NCBI GenBank assembly: GCA_023388055.1
Contig: JAEWGW010000003.1
Span: 186,001-250,000, forward strand
DNA from: Bacillota bacterium
GTDB taxonomy: Bacteria; Bacillota; Bacilli; Paenibacillales; NBRC-103111
Direction: 5' to 3'
Length of the DNA stretch: 64,000 bases
Shown: piece after piece, positions 16,258 through 24,189 of the stretch
Numbering within the stretch: the stretch's first letter is position 1
How the letters are laid out: each line of letters starts with the position of its first letter
Made by a program: the position numbers and the translations under genes
The notes under the pieces: model-generated
Seen by the model: only the letters and a program-made list of their open reading frames with translations
Told to the model about the DNA's origin: nothing
Database searches by the model: none

Positions 16258-16296
16258 AACATTCCTTTCTTTGTGCAGAGGAATTAGAATTTCATG

Positions 16297-17262
16297 TTAA
16301 TAAATGCCTTCATGGCCGAAGCGTTTCACCAGTTGATTAGCAGTAACCACGAACAAAAGGCTGACAACAGACTTGAACATGCCCACTGCCGTCGTATAGC
16401 TGAAATGTGCGCGCACAATCCCCTCCCGGTACACATAGGTTTCGAAAACATCTGCTACATCGTACACAAGGGAGTTGTAAAGGATATAGATTTGCTCAAA
16501 GCCCACCTCCAGCACATTGCCCAGCCGCAGCAGAAACATAATGATGATTGTACCTGTAATGGCAGGAAGGGTAATATGCCGCAGTTGCTTCCACTTGCCG
16601 GCTCCATCCATCACCGCTGCTTCATAAAGCTGAGGATCAATGGAGGATAATGCAGCCAGATAGATAATGGCGCCCCAGCCGACCTCTTTCCAGATGTCGC
16701 TTGTCACCAGCACGCTTCGAAACCACGATGGACTGGCCAGGAAGAAGATCGGCTCGAAGCCAAAAAAAGTGATGATTCCGTTCACAAAGCCTGTAGACGG
16801 AGACAGGATATTGGTAACAATGCCGCCAAGAATCACCCATGATAAAAAGTGGGGCAGATAAGCCAAGGTCTGGACAGTCCGTTTGAAAAACATGACCTTG
16901 ATCTCATTTAAGAGCAGAGCCAGGATAATTGGTCCCGGGAAGCCGAAAATAATCTTGTAGAATGAGATAAGCAGTGTATTGCGCAGGATGATAAAAAAAT
17001 GCTCGTCGGCAAACAGAGTGCGGAAATGCTCCAGACCTACCCACTCGCTGCCTGAGAATCCGGCAAAAATGCTATAGTTCTGAAACGCGATGGACAAGCC
17101 CGCAATCGGAATATATTTGAATACGACAAAATACAGGATGCCGGGAACCATGAGCAGATATAAATCCCAGTACCTTCTTAGATTAGCGGAGGCCGCGTGC
17201 CGGTTTTGGAGACCCCTTTTCTGAGCGGCCGGTCCCAATGCTGCACTGGTTGGAGTTTTCAT
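16297..17262 (-). CDS. lplB: Sugar ABC transporter permease (LplB/YtcP partner)
   Basis: A 321-residue permease with an Arg-rich cytoplasmic start, a first helix at LLMVPGILYFVVFKYIPIAG and an EAA loop at DPQLYEAAVMDGAGKWKQLR. It is the usual heterodimer partner of the LplC-type permease. The ATG at 17262 overlaps the stop of the upstream oxidoreductase by 4 bases (ATGA) and has GGAGGGG 8 bases upstream, so the two genes are translationally coupled. The coupling implies that the oxidoreductase acts in the same sugar pathway. Confidence 0.88.
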   Translation of the reverse strand: MKTPTSAALGPAAQKRGLQNRHAASANLRRYWDLYLLMVPGILYFVVFKYIPIAGLSIAFQNYSIFAGFSGSEWVGLEHFRTLFADEHFFIILRNTLLISFYKIIFGFPGPIILALLLNEIKVMFFKRTVQTLAYLPHFLSWVILGGIVTNILSPSTGFVNGIITFFGFEPIFFLASPSWFRSVLVTSDIWKEVGWGAIIYLAALSSIDPQLYEAAVMDGAGKWKQLRHITLPAITGTIIIMFLLRLGNVLEVGFEQIYILYNSLVYDVADVFETYVYREGIVRAHFSYTTAVGMFKSVVSLLFVVTANQLVKRFGHEGIY

Positions 17263-18635
17263 AGCGGTTGCCCCTCCAAGGAATGAGATTGGTCAGGCAA
17301 ATAAGCTCCTGCCTCCTTAAGACGGCTTCTTAGCTCGGACACATCTACAGCGTGTACATCAGAGGCAGGTGCTGCGGCTGCCATAGCGGCTGCCAGACCA
17401 GCAGCCTCACCAGTAGCCAGACATACCGGCATCACCCTGACACTGCCCTGCACCGCTCGTTCACAAGAGATGGAACGACCAGCGACCAGTACGTTTGCAA
17501 GCCCCTTGGGCGTCAGGCAGCCATAGGGTACGCCATGGGACTCACCTGGTCCGTAACGAAAGCTGCGCTGCTTCTCCACAAGTTTCCCTTCCAGCAGAGC
17601 TTTGGCCTCTTCTGCTGTAAAGTGAATGTCGATGTAATAGTTGTTCCGGCATATTTCATCCGGAAAGCTTTGGCGGTTCAGATAATCCTCCAAGGTGAGC
17701 ACATAGTCGCCCAGGATGCGGCGTGTTTCCCGGATGCCCATCAGTGCTCCTGTCGAGGCGACATAGGCATTGGCAAAGGCCCGGGGATGATGCTTAGCCA
17801 GGGCATCCCGGTATTGCTGGGCCATAGCTCTGCCCCGTATCATCGCCTGGGAGGTGTTCCACGGGTCCGTATGATCCACCTCCCAGATATGTCCGGCATT
17901 AAAGCCCGTAGCCCGCGGAGCAACCAAATTATTGCACAGGTGGGCATCCGGGATTAGCGGATAATCGCCGGATTGAGCAATTTCGTAAATCGGGCTTTGC
18001 TTATTTTGATTATGGAGATTGGGCCCATTCAGATAAGCGTATTCATCAACGTTGCCCAGGATAAAGCAATGCGTGGCCGGCTGCAAGGAGCCTTCGGCGT
18101 CACCCTTGCCGTACTCGCCTCCCGCCCAGGCGGCCAAATCCGCATCTCCGGTGCAATCCACATATACCTTTGCCCGGAATGCGGTTAAACCCGATTTGTT
18201 CGTGACAATAATGCCGGTGACCCTGCCGTCTCCATCTGTTTCCACCGCACTCAGCATGGTATGGAACAGCACAGAGACTCCATAGCCGGTCACCAGATCA
18301 TCATAAACCACCTTCAGCTTCTCGGCGTCGATGGGCACCCAGTCCACCATATCCGGCTTCACATGGGGCATCTGAGATTTCAGGGTCTCCATAACGCGCT
18401 GCCCCATCCCCCGGTAGATCAGTTTCTCCTTATCCGAGAAGGGACACCAGGCCGGAACAAGTCCGGAGGTCCCCATTCCCCCCAGAGCCCCTGCTCCTTC
18501 AATGAGCAAGGTTCTTGCCCCCTCCCGGGCAGCCGCGGCAGCTGCGGCACAACCTGCCGGACCTCCACCCACGACGATGACCTCCCAGGAATCATCTAAC
18601 GGAATAGACTTTGCAAATCCTGTGAATGGCTTCAA
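17259..18635 (-). CDS. FAD-dependent oxidoreductase, copy 1
   Basis: A 458-residue flavoprotein of the FAD_oxidored family. A Rossmann fold opens near residue 18 with VIVVGGGPAGCAAAAAAARE and ends in LLIEG; a second FAD-contact motif is VYVDCTGDADLAAWAGG; a C-terminal NVLVAGRSISCERAVQGS completes the nucleotide-binding fold. It starts with TTG 8 bases after AGGAGG; the nearby ATG is out of frame. It is coupled by a 4-bp overlap to lplB. Members of this family sit in many polysaccharide loci of Paenibacillus and Bacteroidetes; the substrate, perhaps an unsaturated or acidic sugar, is unknown. An almost identical copy precedes it (19103-20455). Confidence 0.8.
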   Translation of the reverse strand: MKPFTGFAKSIPLDDSWEVIVVGGGPAGCAAAAAAAREGARTLLIEGAGALGGMGTSGLVPAWCPFSDKEKLIYRGMGQRVMETLKSQMPHVKPDMVDWVPIDAEKLKVVYDDLVTGYGVSVLFHTMLSAVETDGDGRVTGIIVTNKSGLTAFRAKVYVDCTGDADLAAWAGGEYGKGDAEGSLQPATHCFILGNVDEYAYLNGPNLHNQNKQSPIYEIAQSGDYPLIPDAHLCNNLVAPRATGFNAGHIWEVDHTDPWNTSQAMIRGRAMAQQYRDALAKHHPRAFANAYVASTGALMGIRETRRILGDYVLTLEDYLNRQSFPDEICRNNYYIDIHFTAEEAKALLEGKLVEKQRSFRYGPGESHGVPYGCLTPKGLANVLVAGRSISCERAVQGSVRVMPVCLATGEAAGLAAAMAAAAPASDVHAVDVSELRSRLKEAGAYLPDQSHSLEGQPL

Positions 18636-18752
18636 TCATGATTCCTCCTACCGCTTTTATCTGCTGGTTCTACCTCTATTCTACAAGCAGATCGGAGGCT
18701 GCCGTGTGTAGCGGAGTTGACTTGTTATGCTTCGATTTTTACTGACCTGCTA
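17280..18752 (-). repeat. Tandem duplication unit A (oxidoreductase gene plus 5' region)
   Basis: This segment and 19103-20569 are direct repeats. They include the whole oxidoreductase reading frame and about 115 bp upstream, ending near TGCTTCGATTTTTACTGA. The block TGCCGTGTGTAGCGGAGTTG is identical in both. About 350 bp of unique sequence separates the two units. Confidence 0.85.
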
Positions 18753-18823
18753 TTTCACGAACGTTATAAAGCCCAATCAAGCTGTTTTTGTACGAGCATA
18801 CAGTCTGTGGCATTGATTTCAAA

Positions 18824-18858
18824 ACAAGCCTGCAGCCGGAACGTGGCTGTAGGCTTGT
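18824..18858 (-). terminator. Long hairpin between the duplicated oxidoreductase genes
   Basis: Arms ACAAGCCTGCAGCC (18824-18837) and GGCTGTAGGCTTGT (18845-18858) pair over 14 bp with one G-U pair and a 7-base loop. On the minus strand only TTTT follows, so it is a weak or back-up terminator, or a hairpin in the leader of copy 1. Confidence 0.45.
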
Positions 18859-18976
18859 TACTTATCCATCATTTGGGAATTAGCCAACGAACGGCTGCCA
18901 CAGCTCACACTGCCGATAGAATCTCTCATGGACTTGAGCGCATGGTCAAACCCGAAGAAGCGAAGTGTACACACGG

Positions 18977-19022
18977 AAAAGAGGCAGCCCCCGTCATCCT
19001 TATGACGTTTGGGACAGCCTCT
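18977..19022 (-). terminator. Terminator after FAD oxidoreductase copy 2
   Basis: A long imperfect stem (AGAGGCTGTCCCAAACGTCAT with ATGACGGGGGCTGCCTCT on the minus strand) is followed by TTTT. It lies 80 bp past the stop of copy 2. The rest of 18754-19102 holds no convincing gene. Confidence 0.65.
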
Positions 19023-19102
19023 GTCATATCCGGTCCGTTAAACCGCTATTGCAGCTGTGGGTCCAAAGCTGCACAGCTTTCTCATTTCATTTCCCCCAGG
19101 GA

Positions 19103-20455
19103 TTAAGAATGATCAGGCAAGTAAGCCCCTGCCTCCCTGAGCCGGCTTCTTAACACAGACACATCTACAGCGTGTACATCAGCGGCCGCCGTTGTGGCTG
19201 TCATAGCTGCGGCCAGACCGGCAGCCTCACCAGTAGCCAGACATACCGGCATCACTCTAACGCTGCCCTGCACCGCACGTTCACAAGAGATGGAACGGCC
19301 GGCGACCAGTACGTTTGCAAGCCCCTTGGGAGTCAGGCAGCCATAGGGTACGCCGTGGGACTCACCCGGTCCGTAACGAAAGCTGCGCTGCTTCTTCACG
19401 AGCTTCCCTTCCAGCAGGGCTTTGGCTTCTTCCTCTGTAAAGTGAATGTCGATGTAATAGTTGTTCCGGCATATTTCATCCGGAAAGCTTTGGCGGTTCA
19501 GATAATCCTCCAAGGTGAGCATATAGTCGCCCAGGATGCGGCGTGTTTCCCGGATGCCCATCAGTGCTCCAGTCGAGGCGACATAAGAATTGGCAAAAGC
19601 CCGTGGATGATGCTTAGCCAGGGCATCCCGGTATTGCTGGGCCATAGCTCTGCCCCGTATCATCGCCTGGGAGGTGTTCCACGGATCCGTATGATCCACC
19701 TCCCAGATATGTCCGGCATTAAAGCCCGTAGCCCGCGGAGCAACCAGATTATTGCACAGGTGGGCATCCGGGATTAGCGGATATTCGCCGGATTGGGCAA
19801 TCTCGTAAATCGGGCTTTGCTTATTCTGGTTATGGAGATTCGGCCCATTCAGATAAGCGTATTCGTCAACGTTGCCCAGGATAAAGCAATGTGTGGCTGG
19901 CTGCAAGGAGCCTTGGGCATCGCCCTTGCTGTACTCGCCTCCCGCCCAAGCGGCCAAATCCGCATCTCCGGTGCAATCCACATATACCTTTGCCTGGAAT
20001 GCGGTTAAGCCTGCTTTGTTCGTGACAATAATGCCGGTGACCCTGCCGTCTCCATCTGTTTCCACCGCACTCAGCATGGTATGGAACAGCACAGAGACTC
20101 CATAGCTGGTCACCAGATCATCATAAACCACCTTAAGCTTCTCGGCGTCGATGGGCACCCAGTCCACCATTTCCGGCTTCACATGGGGCATCTGAGATTT
20201 CAGGGTCTCCATGACGCGCTGCCCCATCCCTTGGTAAATAAGCTTCTCCTTATCCGAGAAGGGACACCAGGCGGGAACAAGTCCGGAGGTTCCCATTCCT
20301 CCCAGGGCTCCTGTTCCTTCAATAAGCAGGGTTCTAGCTCCCTCACGGGCAGCCGCGGCAGCTGCCGCACAGCCTGCCGGACCTCCCCCCACGACGATGA
20401 CCTCCCAAGAATCATCCAACGGAATAGACTTTGAAAATGCTGTGAATGGCTTCAA
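19103..20455 (-). CDS. FAD-dependent oxidoreductase, copy 2
   Basis: A 450-residue paralogue of the oxidoreductase at 17259-18635. By eye there are about 20-25 substitutions, mostly conservative (for example Gly6Ala, Ala8Ser, Asp-to-Glu, Val-to-Met) and concentrated near the C-terminus, where this copy also ends 8 residues earlier. All FAD motifs (GGGPAGC, LLIEG, DCTGDADLA, GRSISCERA) are kept, so both copies should be active. It also uses a TTG start with AGGAGG 7-8 bases upstream. Unlike copy 1 it is not coupled to a transporter gene and ends in its own terminator. A conserved leader element lies at 20676-20719. Confidence 0.8.
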   Translation of the reverse strand: MKPFTAFSKSIPLDDSWEVIVVGGGPAGCAAAAAAAREGARTLLIEGTGALGGMGTSGLVPAWCPFSDKEKLIYQGMGQRVMETLKSQMPHVKPEMVDWVPIDAEKLKVVYDDLVTSYGVSVLFHTMLSAVETDGDGRVTGIIVTNKAGLTAFQAKVYVDCTGDADLAAWAGGEYSKGDAQGSLQPATHCFILGNVDEYAYLNGPNLHNQNKQSPIYEIAQSGEYPLIPDAHLCNNLVAPRATGFNAGHIWEVDHTDPWNTSQAMIRGRAMAQQYRDALAKHHPRAFANSYVASTGALMGIRETRRILGDYMLTLEDYLNRQSFPDEICRNNYYIDIHFTEEEAKALLEGKLVKKQRSFRYGPGESHGVPYGCLTPKGLANVLVAGRSISCERAVQGSVRVMPVCLATGEAAGLAAAMTATTAAADVHAVDVSVLRSRLREAGAYLPDHS

Positions 20456-20569
20456 CCTGATTCCTCCTATCCTTTATGATTTGCTAGCTCTCCCCCAATT
20501 CTACAAGCAGACCTGAGGCTGCCGTGTGTAGCGGAGTTGACTGGTGATGCTTCGATTTTTACTGAAAGC
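19103..20569 (-). repeat. Tandem duplication unit B
   Basis: Second unit of the direct repeat described for 17280-18752. Synonymous differences are scattered through the coding region, so the duplication is not brand new. Confidence 0.85.
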
Positions 20570-20675
20570 AGCGAGTCTGGGGGATGCATCTATTCTGCTG
20601 ATTAAAGGTGACTTTGCTTTCAAAAGGGATATAGATTGTTCTTCGTGCCTCTGCATTATAAGCTTTGCTCCGAAA

Positions 20676-20719
20676 GAAAGGAGTGGGGTGAGCCCACTCT
20701 TCAGGGATACAATTATACG
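20676..20719 (-). repeat. Leader element, copy 2
   Basis: Matches 10211-10254 over 44 bp. On the minus strand it reads TATAATTGTATCCCTGAAGAG, then GTGGGCTCACCCCACTC, then CTTTC. The TATAAT could be a -10 box for the oxidoreductase copy 2 transcript, with the hairpin in the early leader. No convincing -35 box is visible. Confidence 0.5.
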
Positions 20720-20747
20720 GTTATTATTACTCTGGCACGGATGCCAC

Positions 20748-20840
20748 AGTCGAAGACGGAGCGGAGACGGGGCGGAGACGGAGGCGGGGGACGAGGGACG
20801 GTGACGAGGTGTGAAGACGGGAGATGGAGGCAGAGGACGC
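20748..20840 (+). repeat. G-rich GACGG minisatellite
   Basis: About 90 bp of purine-rich sequence made of imperfect GGAGACGGNG and GACGAGG units. It includes several runs of 3-5 G that could form a G-quadruplex. No coding potential is apparent. Confidence 0.55.
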
Positions 20841-20842
20841 TC

Positions 20843-21024
20843 TAACGAATCTCAGCCACGCTATTTCACCGGATGTGGACATGTTTCATTTTTAACGAAT
20901 CTGAGAAGCGCTATTTGTGTGAAAAAGCACCTAATCACCCGTTCGGAGAAGAATAGCGTGGCACAGATTCGTTAGATTTGAAATTATGGTGTTTTCCGCA
21001 AAATAGCGTGGCACAGATTCATTA
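20843..21024. repeat. Four-unit ++-- repeat element, locus A
   Basis: Four 24-bp units of the form TAACGAATCT...GCTATTT begin at 20843 (+), 20893 (+), 20952 (-) and 21001 (-). The two outer units match at about 21 of 24 positions when one is reverse-complemented. The same geometry occurs at 49489, 55927 and 59598. The element fills the gap between the oxidoreductase leader and the ytxJ promoter. Confidence 0.8.
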
Positions 21025-21062
21025 GCCATTCGCGGCGACGCCTCCATCCTTTCTTCATTCAT

Positions 21063-21090
21063 TTGACTAATTATTGAATCATGTTAAAAT
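21063..21090 (+). promoter_or_regulatory. Sigma-A promoter of ytxJ
   Basis: TTGACT (21063-21068), a 16-bp spacer and TAAAAT (21085-21090). The predicted start near 21097 lies before the GGAGGG at 21114, which supports translation from the ATG at 21132 rather than from 21081. Confidence 0.6.
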
Positions 21091-21131
21091 TCAATTTAAT
21101 TAAATTAATTAACCGGAGGGAGAACACGGAA

Positions 21132-21470
21132 ATGAACTGGAGAGAAATTACCACCCTGGAGGAATGGGAAGACATCCTGGCGAAATCCTCCGAACGCGGA
21201 CAAGTGATTCTCAAACACAGCACAACCTGTCCGGTCAGCGCCAATGCGCTTCATGAATACGAGGACTATCTGAAGGGAGCCGCGAATCAGGAGGTAGACT
21301 TTACCCTGGTTAAGGTCATCGAATCCCGCCCGGTGTCCAACCAAATTGCCGCGGATCTGAGTGTGAAGCATGAATCTCCGCAAATCATCTACGTGAAGGA
21401 CAAGGCCAAATACTGGACCGCCTCCCACTGGTCTGTGACCAAGGCGCATATGACCGCGGTTTTGGACTAA
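21132..21470 (+). CDS. ytxJ: Monothiol bacilliredoxin YtxJ/BrxC
   Basis: A 112-residue thioredoxin-fold protein of the DUF2847/YtxJ family. The single active cysteine is C33 in ILKHSTTCPVSANAL; the cis-proline loop is the ESPQIIYVKD segment. In Bacillus this class (BrxC) is a monothiol bacilliredoxin that removes bacillithiol from S-bacillithiolated proteins in the cytoplasm. The length equals that of the family when the ATG at 21132 is used; a longer frame from 21081 would begin inside the promoter. A strong terminator follows. It is monocistronic and convergent with yidC. Confidence 0.88.
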   Translation: MNWREITTLEEWEDILAKSSERGQVILKHSTTCPVSANALHEYEDYLKGAANQEVDFTLVKVIESRPVSNQIAADLSVKHESPQIIYVKDKAKYWTASHWSVTKAHMTAVLD

Positions 21471-21493
21471 TGAGTCATCTAAACTGAATAATA

Positions 21494-21530
21494 AAACCCA
21501 CCCTCGGCGATCAGCCTTGGGCGGGTTTTT
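21494..21530. terminator. Bidirectional terminator between ytxJ and yidC
   Basis: Arms AAACCCACCCTCGGC and GCCTTGGGCGGGTTT pair over 15 bp with few mismatches. TTTTT follows on the plus strand and an A-rich run precedes the stem. It serves ytxJ and probably also yidC (stop at 21562). Confidence 0.85.
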
Positions 21531-21561
21531 CACTTTCCGGGCTTTCGCCCAGATGCTTTTT

Positions 21562-22383
21562 TTAGGCTTCGCTAGACGCCGCCTTGGGCTTCGTGTACAG
21601 CTTATTCAGGATAACCGTTTGCACGGTAATGAAGATACCGCCAACCGCCCAATATAACGGCAGCGCGGCAGGCATCCCAAAAGCGAACACCCCCATCATG
21701 ATGGGAGACATCAGCCCGATGAGAGCCATTTGGTTTTTTTGCTCCGGCTGGTACTGGGTTGACAGGGATTGAGACACGCGGAACTGCATGTAATATACGG
21801 CTGCGGCAATAAGCGGCAAAATCATATCCGTATGCCCCAGGCTAAACCACAGAAAATCATGAGCGGCAATCTCCGGGGTACGTCGGATGGCATAATAAAA
21901 GGCAAGCGTGACCGGCCATTGGAGAAGCATAGGCAAACACCCTATGTTTAAGGGATTGAATTGATGCTTCTGGTAAAGCTGCATCATCTCCGTTTGCTCC
22001 TGCTTTTTGGCATCTGCACTGGCATCGTTCTTATACTTTTCCTTCAGAGCCGTTAGCTCCGGCTGGAGGACAGCCATCTTTTCCTTCATGGCCATTTGCT
22101 TCTTGGTTTGATTCATCATCAGCGGCAAAATCGCAAGTCGGATGATGAAGGTCATAAGGATAATCGACAACCCGTAGTTGCCCTGAAACAGGTTCGCAAA
22201 AAAGGTAATCAGGAGCGAAAACGGATAGATCAAATAGTGGTTAAATATCCCCGGTGAACCGGCATCAATCGGGGCGGTTGAGGCTGCTGCCGAACACCCG
22301 CTGAGCACCAAAACCGATATCATCCCGATCAACATAACGAATATGGGCCTCGCCCATTTGTGAAGCAAACCCTTCTTTTGCAC
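21562..22383 (-). CDS. yidC: Membrane protein insertase YidC/OxaA/SpoIIIJ
   Basis: A 273-residue insertase of the Gram-positive type, shorter than the proteobacterial one. The signal sequence ends in the lipobox VLSGC with C30 as lipidation site. Five transmembrane segments follow; the conserved hydrophilic-groove arginine is R82 (FIIRLAILPLMMNQTKKQ), followed by the charged cytoplasmic loop and NIGCLPMLLQWPVTLAFYYAI. It begins with GTG 6 bases after GGGAGG. Bacillus-type genomes carry two paralogues; the one beside rpmH/rnpA is the main copy, so this isolated gene is probably the accessory MisCB/YqjG-like copy. It is the second gene of a two-gene unit behind a sigma-W-like promoter. Confidence 0.88.
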   Translation of the reverse strand: MQKKGLLHKWARPIFVMLIGMISVLVLSGCSAAASTAPIDAGSPGIFNHYLIYPFSLLITFFANLFQGNYGLSIILMTFIIRLAILPLMMNQTKKQMAMKEKMAVLQPELTALKEKYKNDASADAKKQEQTEMMQLYQKHQFNPLNIGCLPMLLQWPVTLAFYYAIRRTPEIAAHDFLWFSLGHTDMILPLIAAAVYYMQFRVSQSLSTQYQPEQKNQMALIGLMSPIMMGVFAFGMPAALPLYWAVGGIFITVQTVILNKLYTKPKAASSEA

Positions 22384-22415
22384 TGTGATCCTCCCTCAAT
22401 TCAATGTATGAAACA

Positions 22416-22664
22416 TCAAAGTTGGGGAGGGCAATGATCCTCTTCATCAGGCGCATCTTTGTGTTTGGCGATCCGTACGATCCACCGTTGAATGCCATTG
22501 GGCTGCGACAAGCGTACAGCCATAAACAAGGATGAGCCGTCGGCCGTCATTTCATGACCCCGGCGTATCTCTTGCATAGAGAAGTAGGTGAAGGGAAGCA
22601 GCACCATGGTAGAGATAAGAACAACCGAAAACGCCAATGGAATCAGGTCTAATAATTGCTCCAG
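22416..22664 (-). CDS. Small membrane protein encoded ahead of yidC
   Basis: Read from a CTG at 22664, where GGAGGTGA stands 6 bases upstream, this gives an 82-residue protein with one hydrophobic helix (about 8-30: LAFSVVLISTMVLLPFTYFS) and a charged C-terminal half containing ADGSSLFMAVRLSQPNG. A TTG at 22637 is an alternative start without a ribosome binding site. The good Shine-Dalgarno just downstream of the sigma-W-like promoter, and the 32-bp gap to yidC, suggest a real first gene of the operon. CTG starts are rare. I do not recognise a family. Confidence 0.5.
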   Translation of the reverse strand: MEQLLDLIPLAFSVVLISTMVLLPFTYFSMQEIRRGHEMTADGSSLFMAVRLSQPNGIQRWIVRIAKHKDAPDEEDHCPPQL

Positions 22665-22711
22665 CCCGGCTCACCTCCGATACGCCCAACGGGAAGTTCA
22701 GATATTGCTTA

Positions 22712-22737
22712 TACGGTAGAAAAATAGGTGCGTTTCA
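22712..22737 (-). promoter_or_regulatory. ECF sigma-W-like promoter
   Basis: On the minus strand TGAAAC (22737-22732) and CGTA (22715-22712) are separated by exactly 16 bases, the spacing and boxes of sigma-W promoters in Bacillus. sigW is encoded in this window. Transcription would begin about 25 bases before the ribosome binding site of the small ORF upstream of yidC. Confidence 0.6.
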
Positions 22738-22751
22738 ATGTTCACGTTTCT

Positions 22752-23416
22752 TTGAATGAAGGCTGCATAGATGTTATAGGCGGAGTCCTGTTTTATGAAA
22801 ATGGCGGTGACGGAGAGCCCATCGTATTTATTCATGGCAATTTTAATGATCACCAGATTTGGGAAGAACAAATGCGTTTTTTCCGCCAAGCATCACGTGA
22901 TCAGCTATGACTTACGCGGGTACGGGCATTCTGACACTCCTCATGTACCCTTCTCCAACGTGGAGGATCTCAAGCTGCTTTTGGATGCGCTGGGTTTAGA
23001 AAAAACAACCTTGGTTGGTTCATCTATGGGAGGCAGCGTTGCCATTGATTTCATTGGCAGCGCCTTCCGTCAACGACCGGAAATATCCTGCAAGCATTCT
23101 ATGGCAGGGAACCAAACAGCATGTTCAGGTGCGGCTGCGCGGCTGTGAGAAAACAATCGAAGGGTTTATTGCCAATCCGTTCTGGCACTATTTTTTCCCC
23201 GCTGCTCATAAAGAAACCGCTCGGCAAAAAACCGTAACCAACGTGCGCAAGCCTGAAAATTTCTGCCGGTTTGCACCCGGGTTAGCGCATTTCTCCAAGC
23301 CCTATGCTCTCCGTCGGTTACAGGAGCTGCAATGTCCGGTTCTCATCATTATTGGGGAGTTGGATCACCCTTTTAATAAAGAAACCGCCCTTTTTCTTTC
23401 AAGGACGGCTTTATAG
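22752..23416 (+). pseudogene. Decayed alpha/beta hydrolase
   Basis: Pieces of one alpha/beta-hydrolase are spread over three frames. Frame 1 has GGVLFYENGGDGEPIVFIHG (oxyanion region). Frame 2, after a shift near 22880, has HHVISYDLRGYGHSDTP and the nucleophile elbow LVGSSMGGSVAIDF. Frame 3, after a second shift and a small deletion near 23060, has the cap region and PVLIIIGELDHPFN (catalytic Asp). The final block with the catalytic histidine is missing; the frame ends at 23416. No ribosome binding site is present and a minus-strand promoter overlaps its start. It is clearly inactive. Confidence 0.75.
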
Positions 23417-23467
23417 CAGGGGTCTTATTCAAGAGACAAAATGGTGATACACAGATCTTCTTTCAGC

Positions 23468-23998
23468 TTACTGTTCAAACGGAACCGGCGGATTTGTTAC
23501 GATGCTGTTGCAGTCCGCCATGTGCTCCAGCTTGGACCTGGATATCCCGAGAATCTGCCGCAATATCTTATCTAACCGCAGATCAAACAGATATGGAGAA
23601 AACAAAAAAATCTTACAGGTTTCTTCCTTACGGTCTACCGTTTCTATTTTCAATGTATAGGGAATGTCTGTGTTCACCTCGTGGCATACCTTGCGCAGCT
23701 GTTCAATCTGAAAGGCATACTTCCATGCGGTCTCTCTGTCATTGTTCATAAACTTCTGGTGGAGATTCTTATCCAATGCCTGGGTATGGATTCGGGACAG
23801 AATAGGGTAATTCCAGGTGCTGTCACATTGTCCGCATTTATAAATAAGCCAAACATCGATATGCTTCTGCTGTGCATTTACCCTGAACTTTTCACTGCAA
23901 TAGAAGGCGGCTGATTTTTTGCATCTATGACAATGGATTTGAAGCTTAGGTGTTTCTAAAGGGATAATCTCAATCCGATATTCACTGGGCAAAATCAT
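23468..23998 (-). CDS. DUF1062 protein (zinc-ribbon-like, unknown function)
   Basis: A 176-residue protein that fits the DUF1062 family. The N-terminal half has paired cysteines, C-H-R-C and further on C-G-Q-C-D-S-T-W, spaced like a zinc ribbon, and an HCHRCKKSAAFYCSEKF segment. The C-terminal half is charged and helical and ends with LDKILRQILGISRSKLEHM. GGAGGAA stands 8 bases before the ATG. The family has no established role. A hairpin-like sequence (23379-23412, arms around AAGCCGTCCTT) past the stop could terminate it, but its T-run is poor. Confidence 0.75.
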   Translation of the reverse strand: MILPSEYRIEIIPLETPKLQIHCHRCKKSAAFYCSEKFRVNAQQKHIDVWLIYKCGQCDSTWNYPILSRIHTQALDKNLHQKFMNNDRETAWKYAFQIEQLRKVCHEVNTDIPYTLKIETVDRKEETCKIFLFSPYLFDLRLDKILRQILGISRSKLEHMADCNSIVTNPPVPFEQ

Positions 23999-24092
23999 AG
24001 TTTTGGTTCCTCCGGATCAGAGGAACGCCGGTAATGAGTTGCGGGACCCTATTGGGTACCCGATGGAAGTGCATAACATATTATCCCGCGTT

Positions 24093-24189
24093 CTCTGTAA
24101 TGGTTAAAAATGGACAGACCTCTCCCTGTTGAACATTACTTTCAAATAAAGAGGCTCTATCCTTTTCCATGTCCTTAACCATTACAGAG
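24093..24189. repeat. Perfect 15-bp inverted repeat around a 67-bp core
   Basis: CTCTGTAATGGTTAA (24093-24107) and its exact reverse complement (24175-24189) flank 67 bp. The core has no clear gene. The rest of 23999-24405 holds only the GNAT promoter. It may be a MITE-like remnant or a cruciform. Confidence 0.7.

Noticed and set aside
15775..16287. Plus-strand frame opposite the LplC permease gene
   Set aside because: Charged low-complexity translation typical of the complement of a membrane protein gene.
18754..19102. Possible transposon remnant between the duplicated genes
   Set aside because: Hairpins are present but no transposase fragment, terminal repeats or target duplication could be read.
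18717..19106. Plus-strand frame of 129 codons between the oxidoreductase copies
   Set aside because: Runs through two terminator-like hairpins and the duplicated promoter region; no start signal and no homology recognised.
20843..21024. Possible CRISPR-like array
   Set aside because: Units are 24 bp, alternate in orientation, number only four, and no cas genes are present.
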